Shown: positions 34,289 through 44,384 of the stretch, in pieces | How positions within the stretch are numbered: the first letter of the stretch is position 1 | Layout: every line of letters starts with the position of its first letter | Assembly (NCBI GenBank): GCA_937892955.1 | Contig: CALBKH010000132.1 | Span: 1 to 64,000 of the forward strand | Source: an uncultured Alphaproteobacteria bacterium | Lineage (GTDB): Bacteria > Pseudomonadota > Alphaproteobacteria > Rhizobiales > Ancalomicrobiaceae | DNA: 64,000 nt | Reading direction: 5' to 3' | Notes under the pieces: generated by a model | What the model was told of the DNA's origin: nothing | The model's database searches: none | What the model saw: the letters and a program-made list of their open reading frames with translations, nothing else | Made by a program: the position numbers and the translations under genes

Positions 34289-34786
34289 TCAATGACCCAT
34301 CAAGGACCGCGGATGCATCTCCGTCCGGAATTCAGAAGAAATTCGAGCATCATGGCGCATCTCGCCTACCCAACCCTTTTCCGTGGCGGCATCGTCAAAA
34401 AGAAACAAAGTCATTCCGAGCGGGAGCGCGTTCCGCAATATTTCTTTTCTCTTCTCAATATTAAACTCATCAATTTCTGCATTAGATATCATCGCATATT
34501 CAATATATTTGATAGATCTAGTGAAAAAATACCCGACAACCTCTCTGTGGCGAAATTTTGGGCGCTCGAACACAGGGCGAGGCCGAAGATCTACTATAAC
34601 CGCTATCCCGTATCGCGAGACCAATCTAAGTAATATTTCTTCCGACAACGTATTGATGTGCACGAAACTCGTCAGGCCCCGACAGCTTGTGCGATCGAGG
34701 AAGAGCGAAGCCTGCACTTCGATCGAGACAGGCTCAGTGGAGGCCCGTGCAAAACACAGCGGCCTTATGATCTTGGCCTCATTCAT
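34289..34786 (-). CDS. DUF488-like small protein coupled to the dCTP deaminase
   Basis: 165 aa, ATG 34786, overlapping the deaminase stop by 8 bases, which implies translational coupling. The centre (TLSEEILLRLVSRYGIAVIVDLRPRPVFERPKF in overlapping pieces, residues ~46-78) resembles the DUF488 pattern: a helix, a strand ending in V-D-x-R, and a Phe/Pro-rich loop. Then SIKYIEYAMI and a later strand MTLFLFDDAA follow. The Cys/His-rich end of typical DUF488 proteins (C-H-R) is not present; the tail reads TEMHPRSLMGH. AT-rich codon use like its partner. Role unknown; accessory, regulatory or immunity function is inference. DUF488 assignment is remote. Confidence 0.6.
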   Translation of the reverse strand: MNEAKIIRPLCFARASTEPVSIEVQASLFLDRTSCRGLTSFVHINTLSEEILLRLVSRYGIAVIVDLRPRPVFERPKFRHREVVGYFFTRSIKYIEYAMISNAEIDEFNIEKRKEILRNALPLGMTLFLFDDAATEKGWVGEMRHDARISSEFRTEMHPRSLMGH

Positions 34787-36443
34787 GATTCGTCTCCGGA
34801 ACGAGCTGTGCCGCTTTTTCTTCGACGATCCTCAATTCGAGAAGCCGGACTGCGGTGACCGGGACTGCCGGCGTCGGGGGGACATAGGCACCCTTCCCGT
34901 CCTTCAATTCGACTCGCTTGAAAAAGTAATCCTCGTACATGCGCGGGCCAACCCCCGTGAACGGTACGATCTCCATCTTGTCCGCACGCTCACCCGCTGT
35001 CGAACTAGGTCGTTCGTTGCGGATCGCGTCGCTGTGGAGCTCACTCGCCAAGCTCTTCACGTATGGTTCTATGTAGACGACCGACCGAATTCCCGCCGTC
35101 ACCAGATGTCGTGCGCAGTTGTGACATGGGTAAGTCGTCGTGTAGAGCGTCCCTCGCACCGGCGAAATTCCGGACCGGGCCGCCGAAAACAGAGCATCCA
35201 TTTCCGCATGGATCGAACGCGAATATTCGATGAGATCCTTGACGCCGGGCATGCCGTCGAGGAGATCCGGCTTCGTGTTGAACAGTTCGGCGATCGCTTT
35301 CTGAACCTTCGCTCTCTCGCCTCCCGCCAAGTCGAAGCCGCCGGGTCGGCTCGGGTGTACCGCTTCCGCCACTTTCGGCGCGAGTGTCTCGGCCAACCAG
35401 GTTCCGATCCTCTGCCTCAACTCACTCTTTCGTCTTTGGTTGTGACATCCGTGGAATTTTGGTTGAGACTTGTCGTTCGCCTGCCATTCCCAACGGAAGC
35501 AGCGATGATCCGGTTTGCAATCTTCATCATAAACACCACCGCCGAACTTCGGAACATCGTTGCATCCGGTTGCGACCAGCGTCCCCGTTTCGCAGACCAA
35601 CGCCGCTCCGACCTGCCTCGAAAGGCAGGACGATTGAAGCGCGGCAGAATGGGCGTGGTACATGCCCTTTTCTGCGGCTTTCGGCCGGACAAGCGAATTA
35701 CCCAGAACCAAATTACAAAATCGCAACAGATCGTCCGTCAGATTTTCCCCGCCCGATGATTTTTCGCTATTGTCTAAAAAATAATCCGCTACATAAAAGG
35801 CATCTCTGACTTGTTGTCCGTGGTGATTCTTGGCGTCTTTTTCATCTCTATCGATGTAAGTTTGCACCTCATCCTCAGACACACCTGCGTACTTCACGTT
35901 ATTTCTAATATTTCCTATCAATCTGGCTCGACGAGCCGTACGATCGCAATGTACAGCCACCAGACGAAACGATTGATCGTAGACCTTCCGCAACAGGTCG
36001 ACTTCGGCGGTATGTTTGATGGAGTCGAGAATGAACGCGATTTTCGTCCGCCCCGGCTCCAATCCGCGCTTGTCCCGAAGTCGCTTGATCTCTCCGATCG
36101 CCAATGCCGCAACGGCGTCATCCCCATGAGCCGCCCTCAATTCGTCGCCGTGATCCTGCAGACTGCTCGCACGGTCGAACCTCTTCCGGCCGGCATCGGC
36201 CCCGTGGTCTCCATCAGAATAGGTTCTCCCCGATTGGCGGGCTATCAAGCTACTCAATTTTATACATTCGACCGCGTAGTCTTCCGTTTGGAGCAAAACC
36301 TCCAAACGTTTCGCCGCCGTCGAACACCCTGATCCCACATAACCGACGAAACCCATCACCAATTCGCGTGAGAGCGGCGAGACCTCTTGCACTTCCCTAG
36401 ACGCGATTTCGCCTGAAATAACTGATTTAGCAGAGCTTTTCAC
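34779..36443 (-). CDS. anti-phage dCTP deaminase (AvcD-like), P-loop + deaminase domains
   Basis: 554 aa from GTG 36443, chosen because GGAGGGGG lies five bases upstream and the conserved sequence starts just after. N-terminal P-loop kinase-like domain (~residues 28-250): MGFVGYVGSGCSTAAKRL has a nucleotide-binding loop with Cys where Lys is usual. C-terminal zinc deaminase domain (~255-540): HAE catalytic motif SIHAEMDAL (H412, E414), zinc cysteines TYPCHNCARH (C440, C443), plus GCNDVPKFGGG. This architecture is that of phage-defence deoxycytidylate deaminases (AvcD and the E. coli dCTP deaminase), which deplete dC nucleotides during infection. Cytoplasmic. Low GC versus flanks; followed by a coupled DUF488-like gene. 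Confidence 0.85.
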   Translation of the reverse strand: MKSSAKSVISGEIASREVQEVSPLSRELVMGFVGYVGSGCSTAAKRLEVLLQTEDYAVECIKLSSLIARQSGRTYSDGDHGADAGRKRFDRASSLQDHGDELRAAHGDDAVAALAIGEIKRLRDKRGLEPGRTKIAFILDSIKHTAEVDLLRKVYDQSFRLVAVHCDRTARRARLIGNIRNNVKYAGVSEDEVQTYIDRDEKDAKNHHGQQVRDAFYVADYFLDNSEKSSGGENLTDDLLRFCNLVLGNSLVRPKAAEKGMYHAHSAALQSSCLSRQVGAALVCETGTLVATGCNDVPKFGGGVYDEDCKPDHRCFRWEWQANDKSQPKFHGCHNQRRKSELRQRIGTWLAETLAPKVAEAVHPSRPGGFDLAGGERAKVQKAIAELFNTKPDLLDGMPGVKDLIEYSRSIHAEMDALFSAARSGISPVRGTLYTTTYPCHNCARHLVTAGIRSVVYIEPYVKSLASELHSDAIRNERPSSTAGERADKMEIVPFTGVGPRMYEDYFFKRVELKDGKGAYVPPTPAVPVTAVRLLELRIVEEKAAQLVPETNHE

Positions 36444-36532
36444 TATAACCCCCTCCGTCGCCAAGCTGGGCCGCGTCAACCCACCCCGGGGGCCAGATTG
36501 CCGATTCGAGGTTGTGCTGTCGACAAAAACAA

Positions 36533-37468
36533 TCAAGCTCCACCGGACTCTCGACCGAGACCCATGGTCCACCAGTCCGCCGGCATCGCCGCGGCGGCTT
36601 CTCGCGCTTCGGTGTCGGTGCCGAAGATGGCGAAACAGGTGGCGCCGGAGCCGGACATGCGGGCGAGGCGGCAACCGGGCCGGCCGCGCAGGCGGGCGAG
36701 GACGTCGCCGATCACCGGGGCGACGCGGACGGCCGGGGCCTCGAGGTCGTTGCGGGTGGCGGCGAGCCAGCCGACCAGGGTGTCGGTATCGGCGAAGCGC
36801 GCCGGGAGATCCGGGAATCCCGGATTGTCGCGCCGCTCGAGGGCGCGGAACACCGCCGGGGTCGAGACGGCGACGCCCGGGTTGACCAGCACCATCGGCA
36901 GTGCGGGGAAGCCGCCGAGGCGATCGATGGTCTCGCCGATGCCGCGGGCGCGCAGCGGGCGGCCGTGGACGCACATCGGCAGATCGGCGCCGAGCGGCAG
37001 AGCGATCTCGGCGAGACGCTCGAGGGAGAGATCGAGCCGCCACACCCGGTTCAGCAGGCGCAGCGTCGCGGCGGCATCGGAGGAGCCGCCGCCGATGCCG
37101 GAGGCGACGGGGAGGTTCTTCTCGAGGGTGAGCGCGACGGGCGCGACCGGCAGGCTCGACCGGCGCGCTTCTGTTTCGAGGAGACGAGCGGCGCGCAGCA
37201 CCAGGTTGTCGGCATCCGCCGCGAGACCGGCGGCGAAGGGACCGGTGACGGCGAGGGTGATCGGCAGCGGGGCGTCGCCGGCGCGCGGCTCGCCGAGCCC
37301 GTGGGCGATCAGGCGATCGGCGGCGACGCCGTGGACGACCAGCGTGTCGAGCAGGTGATAGCCATCGGCGCGGCGGCCGGTGACGTGCAGGGCCAGATTG
37401 ATCTTGGCCGGCGCCGCCTCCACCAGCGGATCGACTGCCGTGGCGGAGGCGCCCATGCCGTGGCTCAC
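36533..37468 (-). CDS. ispE: 4-diphosphocytidyl-2-C-methyl-D-erythritol kinase
   Basis: 311 aa from GTG 37468, overlapping the upstream TPR gene stop (GTGA); ATG 37456 four codons on is the alternative. GHMP-kinase fold: APAKINLALHVTGRRADGYH at the N-terminus, ATP loop LPVASGIGGGSSDAAATL, and C-terminal RMSGSGATCFAIF. Phosphorylates CDP-ME in the MEP pathway, the same pathway as dxs at 12.8 kb. Conserved Rhizobiales neighbour of the TPR protein. Its stop is 89 bases from the start of the horizontally acquired deaminase gene. Confidence 0.93.
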   Translation of the reverse strand: MSHGMGASATAVDPLVEAAPAKINLALHVTGRRADGYHLLDTLVVHGVAADRLIAHGLGEPRAGDAPLPITLAVTGPFAAGLAADADNLVLRAARLLETEARRSSLPVAPVALTLEKNLPVASGIGGGSSDAAATLRLLNRVWRLDLSLERLAEIALPLGADLPMCVHGRPLRARGIGETIDRLGGFPALPMVLVNPGVAVSTPAVFRALERRDNPGFPDLPARFADTDTLVGWLAATRNDLEAPAVRVAPVIGDVLARLRGRPGCRLARMSGSGATCFAIFGTDTEAREAAAAMPADWWTMGLGRESGGA

Positions 37469-39507
37469 TGCGCCTTGGGCGGCGACGCCGGATCGGCGGC
37501 GGGAGCCGCCGGAGCTGCGGGGGCGGTCGCCGGCGCTTCGGTCGCCGGCTTGGTCTCGGTCATCGGAGCCTTCGCCGGGTCGGCGGCCGGCGTCTCGGAC
37601 TTCGGCGCGTCGCTCGGCCCGGGCTTCGACACCTCTGCGGCGAGGGCCGAAGCAGTCGCGGCCGCCGCCTCGGCCGCGGCATCGGCGGCCGCCTTGGCGG
37701 CGGCCTTCGCGGCGACGGCGATCTTGGCCTCGCGTTCGGCCACCTTCTGCGCCGCCAACTGATCGTCGAGCTTCTTCTGGATCTTCGGCAGTTCTTCCGG
37801 CTCGGGCTTCATGTCGATGGCGTGACGCCACTGGAAGGTCGCCTCGAGTTCGCGGCCGACCTTCATGTAGGCATCGCCGAGGTGATCGTTGATCACGGGA
37901 TCGTCGGGCTTCAGGAGGATCGCCCGCTCCAGCTCCTTCACCGCCTCGTCGAAGCGGCCGAGCTTGTAGTAGGCCCAACCGAGGCTGTCGACGATGTAGC
38001 CGTCGTCGGACTTGAGCTCGACCGCCTTCTTCACCAGGGCCAGCCCCTTGTCGAGGTTCCGGCCCATGTCGATCCAGGAATAGCCGAGGTAGTTGAGAAC
38101 GTGCGGCTCGTCGGGCTGCAGCTTCAGCGCCTCGTCGAAATCGGCCTCGGCCTTCGGCCACTGCTTGGTGCGCTCGTAGGCGATGCCGCGGTAGTAGAAG
38201 AGCTGCCAGTCGCCCTTGGTCGGCGTGGCGATCTGGTCGACGGCCCGCGTATAGACGTCGGCCGATTCCGCGAACTTCTTGTCGGCGCGCAGCACGTCGC
38301 CGAGCGCCTGGATGGCGTCGAGATCCTTCGGGGTGCGGTCGATCACCGCCTTCAGGTGCTTCGAGGCCTGCTCGTAGTCCTGGGTCACGGCGTAATAGCG
38401 GCCGATCTGGATGTCGGCGAGGGGGCGCAGCTTCGAGCCGGCCGGGATGTGGTCGAGAAGCGCGATCGCCTTGTCGTATTGCTTCAACTGGCCCTGCAGG
38501 CCGGCGAGCCCGATCGTCGGCAGTTCGGCATCGGGGGTCAGCCACAGCGCCAGTTGCAGGTAGAAGGCGGCGATGTCCTCGCCGCCGTCACGGCCCATGG
38601 CCGAGCCGAGGCCGTAGAGGAACTCGGCGGCACCGGCCTGCGGCGAGGCGATGATCGGGGCGGGCATCTTGCCGGCCTCGATCTCGGCCTTGAGCGCCTC
38701 GATCACCGGATGGTCGGGGATGGTCTTCTCGAATTCGGCGACGACCGCCAGAGCCTCCTTCGGCTTCTTCTGACGGGCGAGGAAGCGCACCTGGGCCTCG
38801 ACCACACGCAGCGCCCGCTTGTCGCCGGCGTAGGCGGCGCTCATGCGCTCGCTCGCCTCCGCCTTGCGCCCGCCCATGTCGGCGATCAGCGCGCCGTGGT
38901 AGCCCTTGAACACCGAGTACCAGTCGAGGCCGGTGACCTTGTCGACAGTCTTCAGCGCGCCGCCGGTGTCGCGCCGGCCGGCCTGGGCCCAGGCGGAGAG
39001 GATCGCCACCGTCAGATCCGAGAGCGGCCGCGGCGTCGTCTCGCCGAACTGCCTGCGGGCGCGGTCCCACTGGCCGCGCTTCAGCGCGTCGACACCGAGC
39101 ACCAGACGGGCGAGGGCGTGGCCCTTGTCACGGGTGACGAGGCGCTCGGCGATCGGCAGCGCATCCTTGATGCGGCCGTCGGCGACGAGCAGTTGGAAGG
39201 TGCGCTCGATCAGCACCGGGTTGCCCGGATCCATGGCCAGCGCGGTCTGGAAATAGGTGGCCGCGGCGGCGATGTCGCGCGCCGAACCGGCATGGCGGCC
39301 GGCGAGATAGGTGCCGGCGAGCGTCGGCGGCGTGAACACCGAGAGCAGGTCGACCATCGGCTTCGCCTCGGCGCCACCCGAAGCCATGGCCCCGAGGAGT
39401 GCGAGTGCGGCGAAGACGGCACTCACACGACCGCGGCGGCGCGGCGCCGTCGTCGACGGGACGGGCGACGAAGGGTCGCGGCGGCAATTCTCGAAGTCAC
39501 GGTTCAT
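37465..39507 (-). CDS. exported tetratricopeptide-repeat protein
   Basis: 680 aa. A basic N-terminus and hydrophobic stretch (VSAVFAALALLGAMASGGAEA, ~29-49) act as signal peptide or anchor. About ten TPR-like units follow (for example AAAATYFQTALAMDPGNPVL, DDAIQALGDVLRADKKFAES-like, EADFDEALKLQPDEPHVLNY, EAVKELERAILLKPDDPVI). The last ~100 residues are a charged helix plus Ala/Pro/Lys-rich tail. Probably a periplasmic scaffold. It is the usual Rhizobiales neighbour of ispE and overlaps it by four bases. Specific partners unknown. Confidence 0.85.
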   Translation of the reverse strand: MNRDFENCRRDPSSPVPSTTAPRRRGRVSAVFAALALLGAMASGGAEAKPMVDLLSVFTPPTLAGTYLAGRHAGSARDIAAAATYFQTALAMDPGNPVLIERTFQLLVADGRIKDALPIAERLVTRDKGHALARLVLGVDALKRGQWDRARRQFGETTPRPLSDLTVAILSAWAQAGRRDTGGALKTVDKVTGLDWYSVFKGYHGALIADMGGRKAEASERMSAAYAGDKRALRVVEAQVRFLARQKKPKEALAVVAEFEKTIPDHPVIEALKAEIEAGKMPAPIIASPQAGAAEFLYGLGSAMGRDGGEDIAAFYLQLALWLTPDAELPTIGLAGLQGQLKQYDKAIALLDHIPAGSKLRPLADIQIGRYYAVTQDYEQASKHLKAVIDRTPKDLDAIQALGDVLRADKKFAESADVYTRAVDQIATPTKGDWQLFYYRGIAYERTKQWPKAEADFDEALKLQPDEPHVLNYLGYSWIDMGRNLDKGLALVKKAVELKSDDGYIVDSLGWAYYKLGRFDEAVKELERAILLKPDDPVINDHLGDAYMKVGRELEATFQWRHAIDMKPEPEELPKIQKKLDDQLAAQKVAEREAKIAVAAKAAAKAAADAAAEAAAATASALAAEVSKPGPSDAPKSETPAADPAKAPMTETKPATEAPATAPAAPAAPAADPASPPKAQ

Positions 39508-39971
39508 GCGCGGGAAGCTCCCAGGGTGTCGGCGCGGACGTTCGGCCGAACACCCGATCCTCGGCCGACGCCGCCGCCGGGGACGGGTGCGCAGCCGATC
39601 GATCGCGGCGATTCCCGCGGGCGAGCCCGCGGTCGAAGCGAAGCCACCGCGATTCCGGCCGCCTCCGACGATTTCGGAGAGATCCGACCGAACCGCCCGA
39701 TCGAACGTCGGGAGAATGGCGGGTTTGTGTCCGCTTGTGAAGGCTCTTCGACGGATGCGATTTCCGGTCCCGTCTCCAAGATATTTCAGTGACGCGTCAC
39801 GCGTATCCGACCGCCGCGGCGAAGTGGGCGATCATCGATGCCGTGTATGCGGTTAAACGACTTGTCAGCGGCTCTTTGCGGATGCAAACCACCACTCGAA
39901 AGTCGAATGGCAGGCGGGAGCGGATTCGTCGCTCCCGCGGAGCATTGCGATCTCGAGACGGGAGACGTCGC
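39508..39971. other. 464-base divergent intergenic region with a 12-bp palindrome
   Basis: Separates the TPR gene and ppdK. It contains a perfect palindrome GTGACGCGTCAC at 39789-39800, about 170 bases before ppdK, and an AT-richer stretch (39840-39905) that probably includes the ppdK promoter. No gene is evident. Confidence 0.45.
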
Positions 39972-42638
<2,667 letters not shown>

Positions 42639-42665
42639 CGAACAGAGTCACGGGAGGAAGCGAGA

Positions 42666-42687
42666 CGGGGCGCCGAGAGGCGCCCCG
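42666..42687 (+). terminator. intrinsic terminator after ppdK
   Basis: 9-bp perfect stem (CGGGGCGCC/GGCGCCCCG), 4-base loop GAGA, followed by ATTTCGTT. Confidence 0.8.
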
Positions 42688-42796
42688 ATTTCGTTCGGAT
42701 GGCGTTGAATATGGATTTGCCAAGAGACATACTTCCAGAAAACGTATTCCTATTCTCGCGTGATATCATTTTTTACTCAACAAGCGGAGAATTGCA

Positions 42797-43315
42797 ATGG
42801 ATCCGGCTTCTTTCATAGGCCCTGCGGTCGTGGCGGCAGTGGTATCAGGTATCATTTCTATGATAGTTGCAGCCATGAATAGGGAAGCCATGGCGTCACT
42901 CCAGACCAACAAAATTGACGCTGAGCGTGATCTTGCGGAGCGAAGATTCGAGTTCGACAAGAAATTGTCGGAACGCAAGCTGCGAGCAGAGGAAGCAGCC
43001 GCGGACTGGGAGCGCCGCAACGCGACCTACCAAGCTATTATCGAAAGACTTCCGGCGTTGACAGTCGAAAAGCGGGACCCTGGAAAGACCGAGGAAATTC
43101 TCGCAGAGATGCGCCGACTTTGGGTGATAGGGTCTCCAACAGTGGTGCGAGCGACAAGCGAATTCCTAACCGCCATGCAGACCAGCAAGACGCCATATTC
43201 ATCAATGGAAGAGCATCTCGGCTTCTTGATCCAAACCCTTCGCCAAGATTTACACGGAGAGGAAGCAAGAGAAGCGCTGTCGCCCGCAGATTTCATCATA
43301 CGAACCACGCTGTAA
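42797..43315 (+). CDS. membrane-anchored coiled-coil protein in an AT-richer patch
   Basis: 172 aa, ATG 42797 with GGAG eight bases upstream. An N-terminal helix (FIGPAVVAAVVSGIISMIVAAM) anchors it; residues ~30-75 are a charged coiled coil (DAERDLAERRFEFDKKLSERK in part), then a small helical domain. No catalytic motif seen. GC content is clearly below the flanks, like the 34-36 kb island, pointing to recent acquisition. Similar anchor-plus-coil proteins occur as orphans in accessory regions; function unknown. Confidence 0.6.
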   Translation: MDPASFIGPAVVAAVVSGIISMIVAAMNREAMASLQTNKIDAERDLAERRFEFDKKLSERKLRAEEAAADWERRNATYQAIIERLPALTVEKRDPGKTEEILAEMRRLWVIGSPTVVRATSEFLTAMQTSKTPYSSMEEHLGFLIQTLRQDLHGEEAREALSPADFIIRTTL

Positions 43316-43689
43316 CGTACACACATCCACGAGTCCGGTCGCGCCATCCGTATCATGGCTCTCGACGCCTCAAGTGACTTGTTAGCCTATCGCTTCCGGT
43401 CATTCTTTCCGGCATAGGCTCGCAACCCGCGGCCCTGACTTCGATCAAAAGAGCGAGGCATTTGGTAATGCCCGTCGACGATCCGGTTCGCGTAACGCCT
43501 CGGGAAGCCCCCGTCTTCCTTCTCCCCTCGCGGGAGAAGGGTCTCCGGGGCGCAGTCTTCCTGACCGAATGGCGCCGGTTCCATGAGGCGATGCCGCTCC
43601 GGACCGAGGCGCGGCCCCGTCTTGACGCACCGCTGAGGTTCGCTGATAATCGCCGAGAACCGCTAAGAACCAATAAGAACCTCCGCGCC
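43316..43689. other. 374-base gap containing a third REP-like hairpin
   Basis: A hairpin at 43519-43539 (CTTCTCCC, loop, GGGAGAAG) differs by one base from the start of the repeat at 3301. No gene is supported; a long open frame crosses part of it but lacks codon bias before 43690. The promoter of the toxin-antitoxin pair should lie near 43630-43680, where AATCGCCGAGAACCGCTAAG is less GC-rich. Confidence 0.5.
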
Positions 43690-43935
43690 ATGGCCGCCTT
43701 CACCGTGCGTCTCGACGACGACAAGACTCGCAGGCTCGATCTGCTGGCGGAGAAGCTCGACCGGCCGCGCTCGTATTTGGCAGCGCAGGCGATCGACGAC
43801 TATCTCGCCCGCGAAGAGTGGCAGATCGCCGAGATCGAGGCCGGGATCGCGGAAGCCGATCGCGGTGAGTTCGCGTCGGCAGACGATCTCGCTCGCGTCA
43901 CCGCGAAATACGTGACATCGGGACGCGAAGGATGA
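43690..43935 (+). CDS. ribbon-helix-helix antitoxin (ParD/RelB-like)
   Basis: 81 aa from ATG 43690. N-terminal RHH DNA-binding fold: AAFTVRLDDDKTRRLDLLAEKL then RPRSYLAAQAIDDYL. The acidic C-terminal half (EWQIAEIEAGIAEADRGEFAS) would wrap the toxin. It overlaps the downstream ParE-like gene by four bases (ATGA), the standard layout of a type II toxin-antitoxin operon, and should autoregulate it. Confidence 0.87.
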   Translation: MAAFTVRLDDDKTRRLDLLAEKLDRPRSYLAAQAIDDYLAREEWQIAEIEAGIAEADRGEFASADDLARVTAKYVTSGREG

Positions 43936-44222
43936 CACGGGCGATCCGCTGGACGAGACGAGCCGTCCGGCGCCTGGACGCTGTCGGCGCCCACATCATG
44001 CAGGACGACCCCGCGGCGGCGGCCCGCGTAGTGGCCCGCATCATCTCCGGGGTGGAGCTTCTGGGGGACCAACCCGCCATCGGACGGGTCGGGCGAATCG
44101 AGGGGACGCGAGAACTGGTGTTCGCCGATATCCCCTACATCGTGCCGTATCGCGTGAGGCCGACCTCGGTCGAGATCCTCACCGTGATTCATACGGCCCA
44201 GAAATGGCCGGATAGCCTGTAA
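43932..44222 (+). CDS. ParE/RelE-superfamily toxin
   Basis: 96 aa, starting inside the antitoxin stop. Pattern of the ParE/RelE fold: IRWTRRAVRRLDAVGAHI, then PAAAARVVARIISGVELL, GRVGRIEGTRELVFADIPYIVPYRV and a final VIHTAQKWPDS. The terminal His-x-x-Gln-x-Trp and the Arg in GTREL resemble ParE-type members. Whether the target is gyrase or mRNA on the ribosome cannot be told. 162 bases of intergenic sequence without a gene follow. Confidence 0.87.
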   Translation: MTRAIRWTRRAVRRLDAVGAHIMQDDPAAAARVVARIISGVELLGDQPAIGRVGRIEGTRELVFADIPYIVPYRVRPTSVEILTVIHTAQKWPDSL

Positions 44223-44384
44223 GAGAGCGTAAAGCTCGGAGCCGTAGGCATAATTGGCGATGCCGAATTGCGCCGCTCGCCTTCATTGGCCGAGACGGGT
44301 CATGACCATCGCCACGCCCGAAGGCGAATTACGGCTGCGCCCATTCCGCCCTACGCCGGGTCGTAGCCGCGCTCGGGCCCCCCC

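Larger units (their letters stand above)
34230..36520. other. low-GC accessory island carrying a defence operon
   Basis: Base composition falls from about 70% GC to roughly 50% across these ~2.2 kb, with many A/T-ending codons, and recovers sharply in meaB and ispE on both sides. Only two genes are present, both on the minus strand. No integrase, transposase, tRNA or convincing long flanking repeat is visible, so the insertion route is unknown. Boundaries are by eye and approximate. Confidence 0.75.

Noticed and set aside
34383..35759. 458-codon plus-strand frame across the low-GC island
   Set aside because: It runs antisense to the deaminase and DUF488-like genes, which have motifs, ribosome sites and coupling; the plus-strand product has no recognisable domain.
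34271..36488. CCACCCCG at 34271-34278 and again at 36481-36488 as direct repeats flanking the low-GC island
   Set aside because: Eight GC-rich bases in a 70% GC genome are easily a coincidence, and neighbouring bases do not extend the match. Not enough to call attachment sites.
43462..43689. Upstream extension of the RHH antitoxin to a 157-aa protein
   Set aside because: The extra 76 residues cover the REP-like hairpin and have no protein character; the RHH domain begins right after ATG 43690.
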